Positions 27,010 to 35,826 of a DNA stretch of 64,000 nt are shown piece after piece. The stretch covers positions 1 to 64,000 of the forward strand of contig JAEZCA010000034.1 in NCBI GenBank assembly GCA_023412665.1, read 5' to 3'. This stretch comes from Bacillota bacterium (GTDB lineage Bacteria; Bacillota; Clostridia; Acetivibrionales; DTU013). A program made the translations under genes and the position numbers. Numbering within the stretch: the stretch's first letter is position 1; every line of letters starts with the position of its first letter. Below the pieces are notes generated by a model, which was not told where the DNA came from, ran no database searches, and saw only the letters and a list, made by a program, of their open reading frames with translations.

Positions 27010-27181
27010 TGTGATGTTTGAATTGTGGCGTGATCCCTGCCGGATGATGTTTTCTGCTGTCTGATCGGGAGTAAATACTGATTGGTGAATAATCAGTGTG
27101 ATACGAGCAAAAATAATAAAACAAGTGCAACTTCCGTTTTGGTACATATGTATATAAAAAGCTTGTAAAGGAGATTATCTT

Positions 27182-27253
27182 ATGGCTGATAATAAAAAAA
27201 TGCTTGAATATAATTATACCGTGAATTATAATATTATTGAAAGTCAAAGATAG
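27182..27253 (+). CDS. Possible 23-codon upstream ORF overlapping the ctsR promoter
   Basis: ATG 27182 is preceded by AAAGGAG at ideal spacing and opens a 23-aa frame (starting MADNKKMLEYNY) that stops inside the CtsR box. It overlaps the apparent ctsR promoter, so it could only be translated from a transcript starting further upstream. It may be chance or a leader peptide. Confidence 0.25.
   Translation: MADNKKMLEYNYTVNYNIIESQR
27204..27232 (+). promoter_or_regulatory. Sigma-A promoter of the ctsR operon
   Basis: TTGAAT (27204-27209) and TATAAT (27227-27232) with a 17-nt spacer, directly followed by the CtsR operator. Confidence 0.8.
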
Positions 27254-27258
27254 TCAAA
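27242..27258 (+). promoter_or_regulatory. CtsR operator (heptad direct repeat)
   Basis: AGTCAAA-GAT-AGTCAAA matches the known CtsR site (A/GGTCAAA, 3-nt spacer, A/GGTCAAA). It lies about 10 bp after the -10 box, where bound CtsR would block transcription. It shows that this operon is autoregulated and heat- or protein-stress-inducible. Confidence 0.9.
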
Positions 27259-27289
27259 ATCAATACAGCGATGAAGGGAGTGAGCGCAA

Positions 27290-27748
27290 TTGGCCAGGAT
27301 GAGCGATATTATTGAAGCTTTTTTAAAGCAGATGATAAACGACACCGACGGAGCTATAGAGATACAGCGCAACGAACTGGCAAACCATTTCAACTGCGTG
27401 CCCTCGCAGATAAACTATGTTATAGATACAAGATTTACGACTGAGAGAGGCTACTATGTCGAGAGCAGGCGCGGCGGGGGAGGACACATAAGGATCAGAC
27501 GAGTTAACATAAACAGACCGGGAAATTATCTCATGCATATTGTCAGTTCCATGGGAGACAGCATTTCTCAGCAGTCTGCAGAGGTTTTTGTCAATAATTT
27601 CGTTGATTATGAGGTCATCAGTGCCAGAGAGGGTTTGTTGCTTAAGGCGGCCACCAGCGATAAGGTGCTAGGCGGTATAGGCATGCCTGACAGGGATATA
27701 ATAAGGGCTGCGATGCTGAAAAACATGCTGCTGAGCCTGATAGTATAG
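27290..27748 (+). CDS. ctsR: Transcriptional repressor CtsR
   Basis: A 152-aa class III stress repressor. The winged helix (NELANHFNCVPSQINYVIDTRFT) and the glycine-rich wing RRGGGGHIRI, which contacts DNA and carries the arginines targeted by McsB in Bacillus, are intact. A C-terminal dimerisation domain follows. Start TTG 27290 is 8 nt after GGGAGTG; an ATG at 27299 is in frame but lacks spacing. It heads ctsR-mcsA-mcsB-clpC, but a family-2 repeat separates it from mcsA. Confidence 0.95.
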   Translation: MARMSDIIEAFLKQMINDTDGAIEIQRNELANHFNCVPSQINYVIDTRFTTERGYYVESRRGGGGHIRIRRVNINRPGNYLMHIVSSMGDSISQQSAEVFVNNFVDYEVISAREGLLLKAATSDKVLGGIGMPDRDIIRAAMLKNMLLSLIV

Positions 27749-27783
27749 AATACTCGGAGCTGTACCGTTAAAAATGTATCAAC

Positions 27784-27983
27784 AGTGTTATAACGAGGCG
27801 AAAGATGGGCCCCCCCGCCCCACCTCTTTACGTATTTTCAGCCCTCGGGCTGAAAAACGCTTGGTGGCGGGTACCAACTTGTATTTCAGGCGGAGAGCAT
27901 ATCTCCCGCCTCGTTGAAACACTGCTGAGGTTAGAAAATTTTTCTACAAACGAAAAATTTTCTTTGAACCCAAGTGTTATAAT
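27784..27983 (+). repeat. Family-2 multi-hairpin element, best-preserved copy
   Basis: A 200-bp intergenic element between ctsR and mcsA. It begins AGTGTTATAACGAGGCG and ends AAGTGTTATAAT. Inside are TTTCAGCC/GGCTGAAA, GGCGGAGA.../TCTCCCGCC and a perfect 12-bp hairpin AGAAAATTTTTC / GAAAAATTTTCT (27933-27944, 27952-27963). The same parts recur at 58763-58959, 54944-55094 and elsewhere. No ORF. Confidence 0.88.
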
Positions 27984-28017
27984 CATGTAATGACTAAATT
28001 TGCAGGGAGTGAGGCAT

Positions 28018-28557
28018 ATGGTTTGCCAGCAGTGCAATAAAAGAGAGGCTAATGTACATTATACACAAATAATAAACGGCAAGAAGGTCGAGATGTATCT
28101 CTGCACCCAGTGCGCAGCTGAAAACGGTACGCTGTCCTTCAGCCCGCAGATCAGTCTGGGTAATTTTCTTTGGGGATTTCCCGGCAATAATAATACAGGA
28201 TATGGAGAGTTAAAGCAGCCGGAAATACTCCGCTGCAATGTCTGCGGTATGAGCTTCGACGACTTCAGAAAAGGCGGAAAACTTGGCTGCGCGAACTGTT
28301 ACAGTGTATTCAGGGACAGTCTGGCCCCTATACTCAGAAGGCTGCACGGAAACGCTGAGCACACCGGAAAGAAGCCTGAGCAAAATCAGGATGTAAAAAA
28401 GACCGACGCCGGGATCAGGCTTTCGGATGAGATCGACAGGCTCAAGGGTGAATTGTCCGGCGCCATCGAAAGCGAGCAGTATGAGAAGGCAGCTCAGCTG
28501 AGGGACAGGATCAGGAACCTGGAGAGCAGCAGAAATGTGAACGGAGGTGCGGTATGA
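28018..28557 (+). CDS. mcsA: McsA, zinc-finger activator of the McsB arginine kinase
   Basis: A 179-aa protein with four CxxC pairs (CQQC, CTQC, CNVC, CANC) in its first 110 residues, able to bind two zinc ions, and a UVR motif near the C-terminus (IESEQYEKAAQLRDRIRNLE). In Bacillus it activates McsB and helps to control CtsR. ATG 28018 has GGGAGTG upstream. Its stop overlaps the mcsB start by 4 nt (ATGA), so the two are translationally coupled. Confidence 0.93.
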   Translation: MVCQQCNKREANVHYTQIINGKKVEMYLCTQCAAENGTLSFSPQISLGNFLWGFPGNNNTGYGELKQPEILRCNVCGMSFDDFRKGGKLGCANCYSVFRDSLAPILRRLHGNAEHTGKKPEQNQDVKKTDAGIRLSDEIDRLKGELSGAIESEQYEKAAQLRDRIRNLESSRNVNGGAV

Positions 28558-29591
28558 GTCAGGAAGGCACCCGTCCTGCACCCGGCTATGATGTGGCCAT
28601 TAGCAGCAGGGTCAGGCTTGCGAGAAACCTTGAGGCATATCCCTTTACGACGCGTATGAGCCGTACACAGGGGGCTGAAATCCTTGAGAAGGTGAAAACC
28701 GCTTTGTTCGATGATACAACAATATCCGGGTTTGAGCTCTCATATCTGGAGATGCAGTCATTAAGGCCATTGGACAGACAGCTTCTTGTAGAGAAGCACC
28801 TTATCAGTCCCGAATTTGCTGAAGGCAATATTAACAGGGCTGCTATCGTAAGTAAGGACGGAAGAATAAGCATAATGGTCAATGAAGAGGATCATTTAAG
28901 GCTGCAGTGCATATATGCGGGCATGAAGCTCGATGAAGCATGGAGACTGTGCAGCAGCCTGGAGTCCAGCCTTGATAGAAAGCTTGGGTTCGCATTTGAT
29001 AAAAGCTATGGTTACCTTACCTGCTGCCCAACCAATATCGGAACAGGGATAAGAGCCTCCGTAATGCTCCATCTTCCTGCATTGTCGATGACGGGCTACA
29101 TTAAGGGGATTCTTGAAACCTGTGGAAAGATAGGCGTTGCTGTACGTGGTTTATATGGTGAGAACAGCGAGGCCGAGGGGAATATGTTCCAGATATCAAA
29201 TCAGGTAACGCTGGGCCAGACAGAGGAGGAGATAATCGCAGGCATATCAAATATCACTGCACAGATCTCGGAGCAGGAAAAAATGCTGCGCATGGAGCTT
29301 TACAGACAGAACCCTGTACGTTTCGAAGACAGGATATTCAGATCTCTTGGCTTGCTTCAGAATGCCAGGCTGATAACCTCCGAAGAAAGCCTGAAGCTTA
29401 TGTCCGATGTCAGGCTCGGAATGATAATGGGTCTGCTGCATGGAATGGAGCTCGAGGATATAAATGAACTAACGCTTATGATACAGCCGGCTTATCTGCA
29501 AAAAATATACGGAGAGCTGCTCAAGCCCGACGAGAGGGATCAAAAGAGGGCTGAGCTGATACGCAAGAAGCTTAACGAAAGGATACATTAA
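28554..29591 (+). CDS. mcsB: Protein-arginine kinase McsB
   Basis: A 345-aa member of the phosphagen kinase fold that phosphorylates arginine residues, marking proteins for ClpCP. It starts ISSRVRLARNLEAYPF and has the active-site regions NEEDHLRLQ, YLTCCPTNIGTGIRASVMLHLP and RGLYGENSEAEGNMFQISNQ, all typical of McsB. Length is normal. It lies between mcsA (4-nt overlap) and clpC (13-nt gap). Confidence 0.95.
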   Translation: MSQEGTRPAPGYDVAISSRVRLARNLEAYPFTTRMSRTQGAEILEKVKTALFDDTTISGFELSYLEMQSLRPLDRQLLVEKHLISPEFAEGNINRAAIVSKDGRISIMVNEEDHLRLQCIYAGMKLDEAWRLCSSLESSLDRKLGFAFDKSYGYLTCCPTNIGTGIRASVMLHLPALSMTGYIKGILETCGKIGVAVRGLYGENSEAEGNMFQISNQVTLGQTEEEIIAGISNITAQISEQEKMLRMELYRQNPVRFEDRIFRSLGLLQNARLITSEESLKLMSDVRLGMIMGLLHGMELEDINELTLMIQPAYLQKIYGELLKPDERDQKRAELIRKKLNERIH

Positions 29592-29604
29592 GGAGTGATG
29601 GGCT

Positions 29605-32073
29605 ATGTATGGAAGATTTACTGAAAAAGCTGAGAAAGCTATAAATTTATCACAGGAGAGCGCTGTGAAGCTGGGGCATAGCTATGTAGGGACCGAGCAC
29701 CTGCTGCTGGGTCTGATAAAGGAGGGCACCGGAGTTGCGGCCAGAGTGCTGCAGGGACAGGGCGTCAGTGAAGAGAAGGTCCTCAAGGAAATCGAGGAAC
29801 TGATCGGACGCGGGGATAATACAGGAAAGAATGCCCTTGATTTCACACCCAGGACAAAAAAGGTGCTGGAACTGGGATTGATGGAGGCAAGAAGGCTTGG
29901 ACACAATTATATCGGCACGGAGCATCTCCTGCTGGGCATTATGAGGGAAGGGGAAAGCGTTGCAGTAAGAATATTGATAGATCTTGGTGTAGACCCTCAG
30001 AAGTTGTTGAATGATATCGTAAAAATGCTGAATGAGGATGCGCCGACTGCAAGCGGCGAACCGAGAAGCACATCCAGTCAGACCAATACTCCTACATTGA
30101 ATCAGTTCGGGAGGGATCTTACCGAATTGGCGAGGGAGGGAAAGTTCGATCCCATAGTGGGACGTGACAAGGAGATTGAAAGGGTAATACAGATACTCAG
30201 CAGAAGGACGAAAAATAATCCGTGCCTCATAGGAGAGCCGGGGGTCGGAAAGACCGCTATAGCAGAGGGACTTGCGCAGAAAATCGTTGAGGGGAACATA
30301 CCTGAGCTTCTCAAGGACAAGAGAGTTTTCACCCTCGACCTTTCATCCATGGTAGCCGGTGCAAAGTACAGGGGCGAGTTCGAGGAACGGCTGAAAAAGG
30401 CTATGGATGAAGTGCGCAAGGCGGGCAATGTTATTCTTTTTATTGATGAAATGCACACCATCATTGGTGCGGGAGCGGCTGAGGGCGCCATAGATGCATC
30501 AAATATTCTGAAGCCTGCGTTGGCACGCGGCGAGATCCAGGTGATAGGTGCCACTACGATCAATGAATACCGCAAGCATGTCGAGAAGGATTCCGCCCTT
30601 GAAAGGCGTTTCCAGCCTATTACTGTAGGAGAACCTTCGCAAGAGGAGACAGTGGAGATACTCAAGGGCATTCGTGACAAATACGAGGCCCACCACAGGG
30701 TCAAGATCACCGACGGAGCCCTTGAAGCGGCAGCCAAGCTGTCAAGCAGGTATATTACCGACAGGTATCTTCCGGACAAGGCGATCGATCTGATCGATGA
30801 AGCGGCATCAAAGGTAAGGCTGAAGGCATTTACCGCGCCTGTTGATGTGAAGCTGCTTGAGGAACAGCTTGAGAAGCTTGCCAAGGAGAAGGAAGATGTG
30901 ATACGGTCACAGGAGTTTGAGAAGGCCGCTTCCATCAGGGACAAGGAACAGAAGCTGAAAGCGGAGCATGAAAAAATAAAAAACGAGTGGTATCAGAAGA
31001 ATCAGACCAGAACTGACACAGTTACAGAGGATGAAATAGCTGATATCGTTGCCAGTTGGACCGGAATACCGGTCAAGCGTTTGGCTGAAGAGGAGTCCGA
31101 GCGATTGATGAAGATGGAGGATGTGCTCCACGAACGCGTCATCGGACAGGATGAGGCTGTCAAAGCCGTTTCAAAGGCCATCAGGAGAGGCCGGGTCGGA
31201 TTGAAGGATCCAAAAAGGCCTATAGGCTCATTCATTTTCCTCGGTCCTACAGGCGTTGGAAAGACAGAATTGAGCAAAGCACTGGCAGAAGCATTGTTCG
31301 GCAATGAAAATGCCATGATAAGAATCGATATGTCCGAATATATGGAGAAGTTCGCCGTATCCAGGCTTGTCGGCTCTCCTCCGGGATATGTCGGATACGA
31401 GGAAGGCGGACAGCTGACCGAGAAGGTCAGAAGGAAGCCGTATTCGGTGCTTTTGTTCGATGAGATTGAAAAAGCCCATCCGGATGTTTTCAACATATTG
31501 CTGCAGATATTGGAAGATGGGAGGCTGACCGATTCCCAGGGCAGGCTCGTGGACTTTCGGAACACGGTGATAATAATGACCTCCAATGTGGGCGGCAGAA
31601 TGATAACCGAGCCTAAGAGGCTGGGCTTTGTAGTAGGTGACGATACTGCGAAGAATTACGAGGATATGAAGAACAATGTTATGGGCGAACTGAAGAAAAC
31701 CTTCCGACCGGAATTCCTTAACAGGGTCGACGATATCATTGTGTTCCATCCTCTGGATGAGGATAATATCAAGAAAATTGTCGGCATAATGCTTGATGTG
31801 CTTGTAAAGCGTCTGTCTCAGAACGAAATTACTCTGATCATCAGTGATGAAGCCAAGGAGCACCTGGCTAAGAAGGGATTCGATCCTGTATTTGGAGCGC
31901 GGCCTCTGAGAAGGTCGATCCAGAGCATGGTGGAGGATAAGCTGGCCGAGCACATGCTCGATGGTTCGGTAAAGGCAGGAGATACCGTGAAGGTATCCTT
32001 CGCGGACGGCAAGCTGGAGTTTACCGTCGTGAAGGCGGCCGACCCGGAAACAGCCCACCCTATCACCAAATAA
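29605..32073 (+). CDS. clpC: ATP-dependent Clp protease ATP-binding subunit ClpC
   Basis: An 822-aa AAA+ unfoldase. Two N-terminal Clp_N repeats (EKAINLSQESAVKLGHSYVGTEHLLLGL ...) are followed by AAA1 with GEPGVGKTA near residue 210, a middle domain with a UVR motif (IRSQEFEKAASIRDKEQKL), and AAA2 with GPTGVGKTE near residue 549. The C-terminal D2-small domain includes KKGFDPVFGARPLRRSIQ. This layout is ClpC, not ClpB or ClpE. It pairs with ClpP (not in window) and reads arginine-phosphate marks from McsB. Its stop codon abuts a family-1 repeat array. Confidence 0.96.
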   Translation: MYGRFTEKAEKAINLSQESAVKLGHSYVGTEHLLLGLIKEGTGVAARVLQGQGVSEEKVLKEIEELIGRGDNTGKNALDFTPRTKKVLELGLMEARRLGHNYIGTEHLLLGIMREGESVAVRILIDLGVDPQKLLNDIVKMLNEDAPTASGEPRSTSSQTNTPTLNQFGRDLTELAREGKFDPIVGRDKEIERVIQILSRRTKNNPCLIGEPGVGKTAIAEGLAQKIVEGNIPELLKDKRVFTLDLSSMVAGAKYRGEFEERLKKAMDEVRKAGNVILFIDEMHTIIGAGAAEGAIDASNILKPALARGEIQVIGATTINEYRKHVEKDSALERRFQPITVGEPSQEETVEILKGIRDKYEAHHRVKITDGALEAAAKLSSRYITDRYLPDKAIDLIDEAASKVRLKAFTAPVDVKLLEEQLEKLAKEKEDVIRSQEFEKAASIRDKEQKLKAEHEKIKNEWYQKNQTRTDTVTEDEIADIVASWTGIPVKRLAEEESERLMKMEDVLHERVIGQDEAVKAVSKAIRRGRVGLKDPKRPIGSFIFLGPTGVGKTELSKALAEALFGNENAMIRIDMSEYMEKFAVSRLVGSPPGYVGYEEGGQLTEKVRRKPYSVLLFDEIEKAHPDVFNILLQILEDGRLTDSQGRLVDFRNTVIIMTSNVGGRMITEPKRLGFVVGDDTAKNYEDMKNNVMGELKKTFRPEFLNRVDDIIVFHPLDEDNIKKIVGIMLDVLVKRLSQNEITLIISDEAKEHLAKKGFDPVFGARPLRRSIQSMVEDKLAEHMLDGSVKAGDTVKVSFADGKLEFTVVKAADPETAHPITK

Positions 32074-32269
32074 GGGGACAGTTCTTTACAGGGGACAGTT
32101 CTGCACGGTGTGCAGACCTGTCCCCTTTTTACAGACCTGTCCCTTTTTACAGACCTGTCCCTTTTTGCAAACTGTCCCTTTATACAGAACTGTCCCCTTT
32201 TTACAGACCTGTCCCCTTTTACAGAACTGTCCCATTTTACAGAACTGTCCCTTTTTACAGGCCTGTCCC
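32074..32269. repeat. Tandem array of family-1 repeats (GGGGACAGTTCT/GGGGACAGACCT)
   Basis: Two forward copies (32074-32085, 32091-32102) are followed by nine inverted copies starting at about 32114, 32133, 32151, 32169, 32186, 32205, 32223, 32241 and 32259. The period is 17-19 nt, mostly 18. The units are AGAACTGTCCC or AGACCTGTCCC separated by T-rich linkers. The array fills the gap between convergent clpC and a glycosyltransferase gene whose stop codon lies at its right edge. Forward and inverted copies could pair into a hairpin. Confidence 0.95.
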
Positions 32270-33564
32270 TATTGATAGCGGGAGGCTTCAGAGGAAGGTT
32301 TTAGTGTGTTTTGAGGCTTCTCCAGTTCCTTTATCGTTATTACACGGGTATGCTTGGTGTGATTCCATACCTTGTTTTTTCTACTTAGAAAGCCCTGGAT
32401 CGTTATGGGGACCCAGGTAAGGCAGTAGAAGGGATATATAAGGAAGGCCAGCAGCACCTTCATGTCAAACTTGCTTTCGGATAGGATTACCAGAGGCCCA
32501 TAAAAGAACTGCAGCACGACAAAAACATACCATACTGCCGTTGGAAAAACATATTGCAATGTATAAAACGGTGCTTCGGGATAGAAGGACTGGATCCACA
32601 GCATCACTGACATAAGCCCCATAAAGATGAAGCGTATGGGCTGGAACAGGTATATTGCGCAGTCAAAGGCGGCAAGGTCACATTCCCTGAATGCTTTTTT
32701 TAATAAGGGGACCAGGTATCTGGATGCACAGTCTGCATGGCCCTGCATCCATCTTTTCCTCTGACGCCAGGATTGCCTGAGAGTGATCGGCTTCTCGTCG
32801 AATACTGCTGCCTCATGCGCCCAAGCCACTTTCATGCCGTTCAAAGCCAGCTTCATGGTAAACTCAAGGTCTTCGGTCAGACAGGTCGCACCCCAGCCGA
32901 TTTTTTTCAGTACGGAAATATCAACACAGAAACCTGTCCCGCACAAACCGCAGCTCAGGCCCAGATAATACCTGGGCAGTTGGAAAGTCCGGTTGGACAG
33001 CCAAAAAGCAATGGAGTAGGAGCATGTTATCCATGAGTCAAAGGGGTTTTTGCTGTCAATGTAGCCTTGAACGACTTTGTGGCCTTTGCAGAGCTGTTTG
33101 TTCATTTCATACAAAAAATTCGACGAAACAAGGTTGTCTGCATCAAAGACGCACACTACATCGTATTTATCATTCATATCATATATCTTTTGAAACATCC
33201 ATTCCAATGCATGCCCTTTTCCTTTTTTCTCGACATCGTGGCGTTCATAGACCAACGCACCGTGTTTTCTGGCAACATCAGCGGTTATGTCGGAGCAATT
33301 GTCGGCAATAACAAAGATATCATATAATTCATCGGGGTAATTTTGATCCCTTAAGCTGTCAATGACATGGGCTATGACCAGCTCTTCATTATGTGCTGCT
33401 ATTACTACTGCGAACCTTTTGCGGGGAGCAGTCTCGCCGGATTTGTCCCTTCTTTTCCTCCAGCCGTATATCGATACTCCGAAGAAATAGCATCCTGCGA
33501 CGAAAACGAATACCTGTATCAACTGCGTAAGGAGCAGTGTCAGGCGTTGAAGCAAATTGTCCAT
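32269..33564 (-). CDS. Membrane glycosyltransferase family 2
   Basis: A 431-aa processive-type GT2 enzyme. An N-terminal membrane helix (residues 8-33) precedes the catalytic domain with VVIAAHNEE, the DXD-type FDADN, TEDLEF and the QRKRWMQG motif (QxxRW) of cellulose/chitin/hyaluronan synthase-like enzymes. Three or so membrane helices follow near residues 305-385. It probably makes or extends a surface polysaccharide; the sugar is unknown. The last codons (RYQ, stop) border the family-1 repeat array, so the C-terminal tail may have been altered by the repeats. Confidence 0.85.
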   Translation of the reverse strand: MDNLLQRLTLLLTQLIQVFVFVAGCYFFGVSIYGWRKRRDKSGETAPRKRFAVVIAAHNEELVIAHVIDSLRDQNYPDELYDIFVIADNCSDITADVARKHGALVYERHDVEKKGKGHALEWMFQKIYDMNDKYDVVCVFDADNLVSSNFLYEMNKQLCKGHKVVQGYIDSKNPFDSWITCSYSIAFWLSNRTFQLPRYYLGLSCGLCGTGFCVDISVLKKIGWGATCLTEDLEFTMKLALNGMKVAWAHEAAVFDEKPITLRQSWRQRKRWMQGHADCASRYLVPLLKKAFRECDLAAFDCAIYLFQPIRFIFMGLMSVMLWIQSFYPEAPFYTLQYVFPTAVWYVFVVLQFFYGPLVILSESKFDMKVLLAFLIYPFYCLTWVPITIQGFLSRKNKVWNHTKHTRVITIKELEKPQNTLKPSSEASRYQ

Positions 33565-33722
33565 GAAGAACCTCCATAACTGCGGTTTATATTATTTTGT
33601 ACCTTTAGGATGAAAATATTTATAGCGAAACGATAAATGTCCGATACTGCTTTACATATTTTTCTTCAGGTACTTTTTAAACCGATGTGATATTATTATT
33701 GAGACCGGTAGGGCCCCAAGAG

Positions 33723-33735
33723 AGAACTGTCCCCC
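33723..33735 (-). repeat. Family-1 repeat, single copy
   Basis: AGAACTGTCCCCC in the gap before the GH15 gene. Confidence 0.8.
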
Positions 33736-33797
33736 AAACTATTTTCTGATGGAGTGCGGTGTGTTAAAATATGTTATGGAGCATAAGGAGAGATGAT

Positions 33798-35732
33798 ATG
33801 TCAAAAACTTACTTCAATCAGCTTGTAACGGGCAATTCCAGTATGCTCGCATGCATAGACGACAAAGGAGATATGGTTAGGATCTGCTGGCCGGACATTG
33901 ATTATCCGCAGCATATCGATACTATCTTGACTGGAATAACATGCCCCGGGCTTTGGCAAGGCACGTCATGGCTGCATTCTTCCGACTGGCAGGTAAGGCA
34001 GTATTACATTGATGACACTAATATAGCAGTTACTGAATTCACTTACAGGAAATATTGCCTGAAAATCCGCCAATATGATTTTTCAGTTCCGGACAGCGAT
34101 ATACTCAACAGGTGCTATGAGGTTGAAAACTGCGGTGAGCAACAGCTCCGGCCCGGCTTTGTAATATATTCATCAACTGTGTCATCAGCATTTGATACGG
34201 CGGGAATTATTTTTGAAACAGATCTGTCGGCTTTGATCCACTACAGGCATGGATATTATTATGGTATTTTATCGTCCGTTCCTGCAAAACAGTATCAGCT
34301 CGGTTCAGGAGCACGTGACAATGCCGGTCAGGGACAGCTCTACGGCAATGACACGATTGGGATGATGAAGGAAGGAAGCCTGCTTTGGGACAATACTGTA
34401 CTGGAATGCGGCGGGACGATGAGGTTCGTCGTTGGGATATGCTTTGCCCGGGAGTTGAAACAATTAAAGAAACTGATGAAAGCTCAGAGGCTGAGAGATT
34501 CATGGAAGGACATGGACGATACGGCTGATTACTGGCGTAGATATATTGGTGATGCAAGACAGATCAATACAGGGCATTTAGAGGTAGATCTGTTGTATAA
34601 GCGATCTCTTCTGGTTTTTGCACTGATGACGAACAAGAGGACGGGAGCACTTCTTGCCGCCCCGGAGGTTGACGAGCAGTTCACCAGATGCGGAAGATAT
34701 GCATATTGCTGGGGTCGGGACGCTGCTTTTATCACAACAGCCCTTGACAAATGTGGCCTTACACAGGCAGCCGAAGGCTTCTACGATTGGGCGGCAGCTG
34801 TTCAGGACGATGAGGGCAGCTGGCAGCAGCGGTTCTATATGGATGGGAATCTTGCTCCGTCCTGGGGGATGCAGATAGATGAAGGCGGCTCTATTATATG
34901 GGGAATTCTCGAGCATTATAAAATGACCGGGGACAAGGAATTTTTAGCAAGGCTGTGGCCTTGTGTGAAGAAGGGCATTGGATTTCTGCTCAAGTACAGA
35001 GATGCAGAAACAGGCCTGCCGTGGCTGAGCTTTGACCTTTGGGAGGAAAGGCTGGGAGAGCATGCCTATTCCAGCGCCGCAGTCTGCGCGGGTATTGCTG
35101 CGGGTGCTGAAATAGCCGGTATAATCGGTGAAGCGCCGGAGCTTGCCGCCTACTGGAAGGAGCAGGCAGACAGCCTGCGTGAAGCAATCTTCAAAGGCTT
35201 CTGGAAGCCTGAATGGAACAGGTTTGTGCGCAGTATCCGGGTGAAGTTAAACGGCTGGGGAGAAGAGCATACGGACCAGAAGGTATGGCTGAAGACAAAT
35301 GACAGAAGCATCACCAGGGATTACTCACTCATTGATGGTGCGATAGATATCAGCTTGTTGGGGATGTCCGTGCCCTTTGGGATTTATGATGCGGCAGACG
35401 AGAGGATGATATCCACTGCGCAGGCTGTTGAAAATCAGCTCACAGTGCACCAAACAGGCGGACTGATGAGGTATGAATACGATAATTATATTGGAGGCAA
35501 CCCGTGGATACTGACAACTTTATGGGCTGCACTCTATAATATGGAGATAAAAAATTTCGAAAAAGCAAAGGAATATTTCTGGTGGGCGGTCAGAGGAACC
35601 ACGGAGCAAGGGCTTCTGCCGGAACAGATAGATAAGCTGACAGGCCGGCCGGCGTGGGTGATACCGCTTACGTGGTCCCATGCAATGTTTGTGCTGGCGC
35701 TTGACGGTCTTCTGAAAGCAGGAGAACTGTAG
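33798..35732 (+). CDS. Glycoside hydrolase family 15 (glucoamylase-like)
   Basis: A 644-aa cytoplasmic-looking protein with no signal peptide. The N-terminal half is a beta-sandwich region and the C-terminal half an (alpha/alpha)6 barrel with YAYCWGRDAAFITTALDKCG, WQQRFYMDGNLAPSWGMQIDEGGSIIWG and LLPEQIDKLTG, which match GH15 glucoamylase/glucodextranase/trehalase-like proteins. Likely catalytic glutamates are in QIDEGG and LLPEQ. It probably releases glucose from maltodextrin, glycogen or trehalose inside the cell. ATG 33798 follows AAGGAG; an ATG at 33771 is less well placed. Confidence 0.85.
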   Translation: MSKTYFNQLVTGNSSMLACIDDKGDMVRICWPDIDYPQHIDTILTGITCPGLWQGTSWLHSSDWQVRQYYIDDTNIAVTEFTYRKYCLKIRQYDFSVPDSDILNRCYEVENCGEQQLRPGFVIYSSTVSSAFDTAGIIFETDLSALIHYRHGYYYGILSSVPAKQYQLGSGARDNAGQGQLYGNDTIGMMKEGSLLWDNTVLECGGTMRFVVGICFARELKQLKKLMKAQRLRDSWKDMDDTADYWRRYIGDARQINTGHLEVDLLYKRSLLVFALMTNKRTGALLAAPEVDEQFTRCGRYAYCWGRDAAFITTALDKCGLTQAAEGFYDWAAAVQDDEGSWQQRFYMDGNLAPSWGMQIDEGGSIIWGILEHYKMTGDKEFLARLWPCVKKGIGFLLKYRDAETGLPWLSFDLWEERLGEHAYSSAAVCAGIAAGAEIAGIIGEAPELAAYWKEQADSLREAIFKGFWKPEWNRFVRSIRVKLNGWGEEHTDQKVWLKTNDRSITRDYSLIDGAIDISLLGMSVPFGIYDAADERMISTAQAVENQLTVHQTGGLMRYEYDNYIGGNPWILTTLWAALYNMEIKNFEKAKEYFWWAVRGTTEQGLLPEQIDKLTGRPAWVIPLTWSHAMFVLALDGLLKAGEL

Positions 35733-35826
35733 GATATTGGTGTTTTATGTGTTAATGGTCTTCAGATGATGAGTATTGCGGAGCTTATTTGGCGCCCTAA
35801 AATGGCAGGGTATTTAAGGAGGGTCT

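Noticed and set aside
27972..27983. TATAAT ends of family-2 elements as outward promoters
   Set aside because: No acceptable -35 box lies 16-18 nt upstream in the copies checked.
32074..32269. CRISPR array
   Set aside because: The repeat unit is about 12 nt with 5-7 nt T-rich linkers, not 23-40 nt repeats with unique spacers. No cas genes are nearby.
32110..32304. 64-codon plus-strand ORF of CPLFTDLS-like repeats
   Set aside because: It is only the translation of the repeat array, with no ribosome site.
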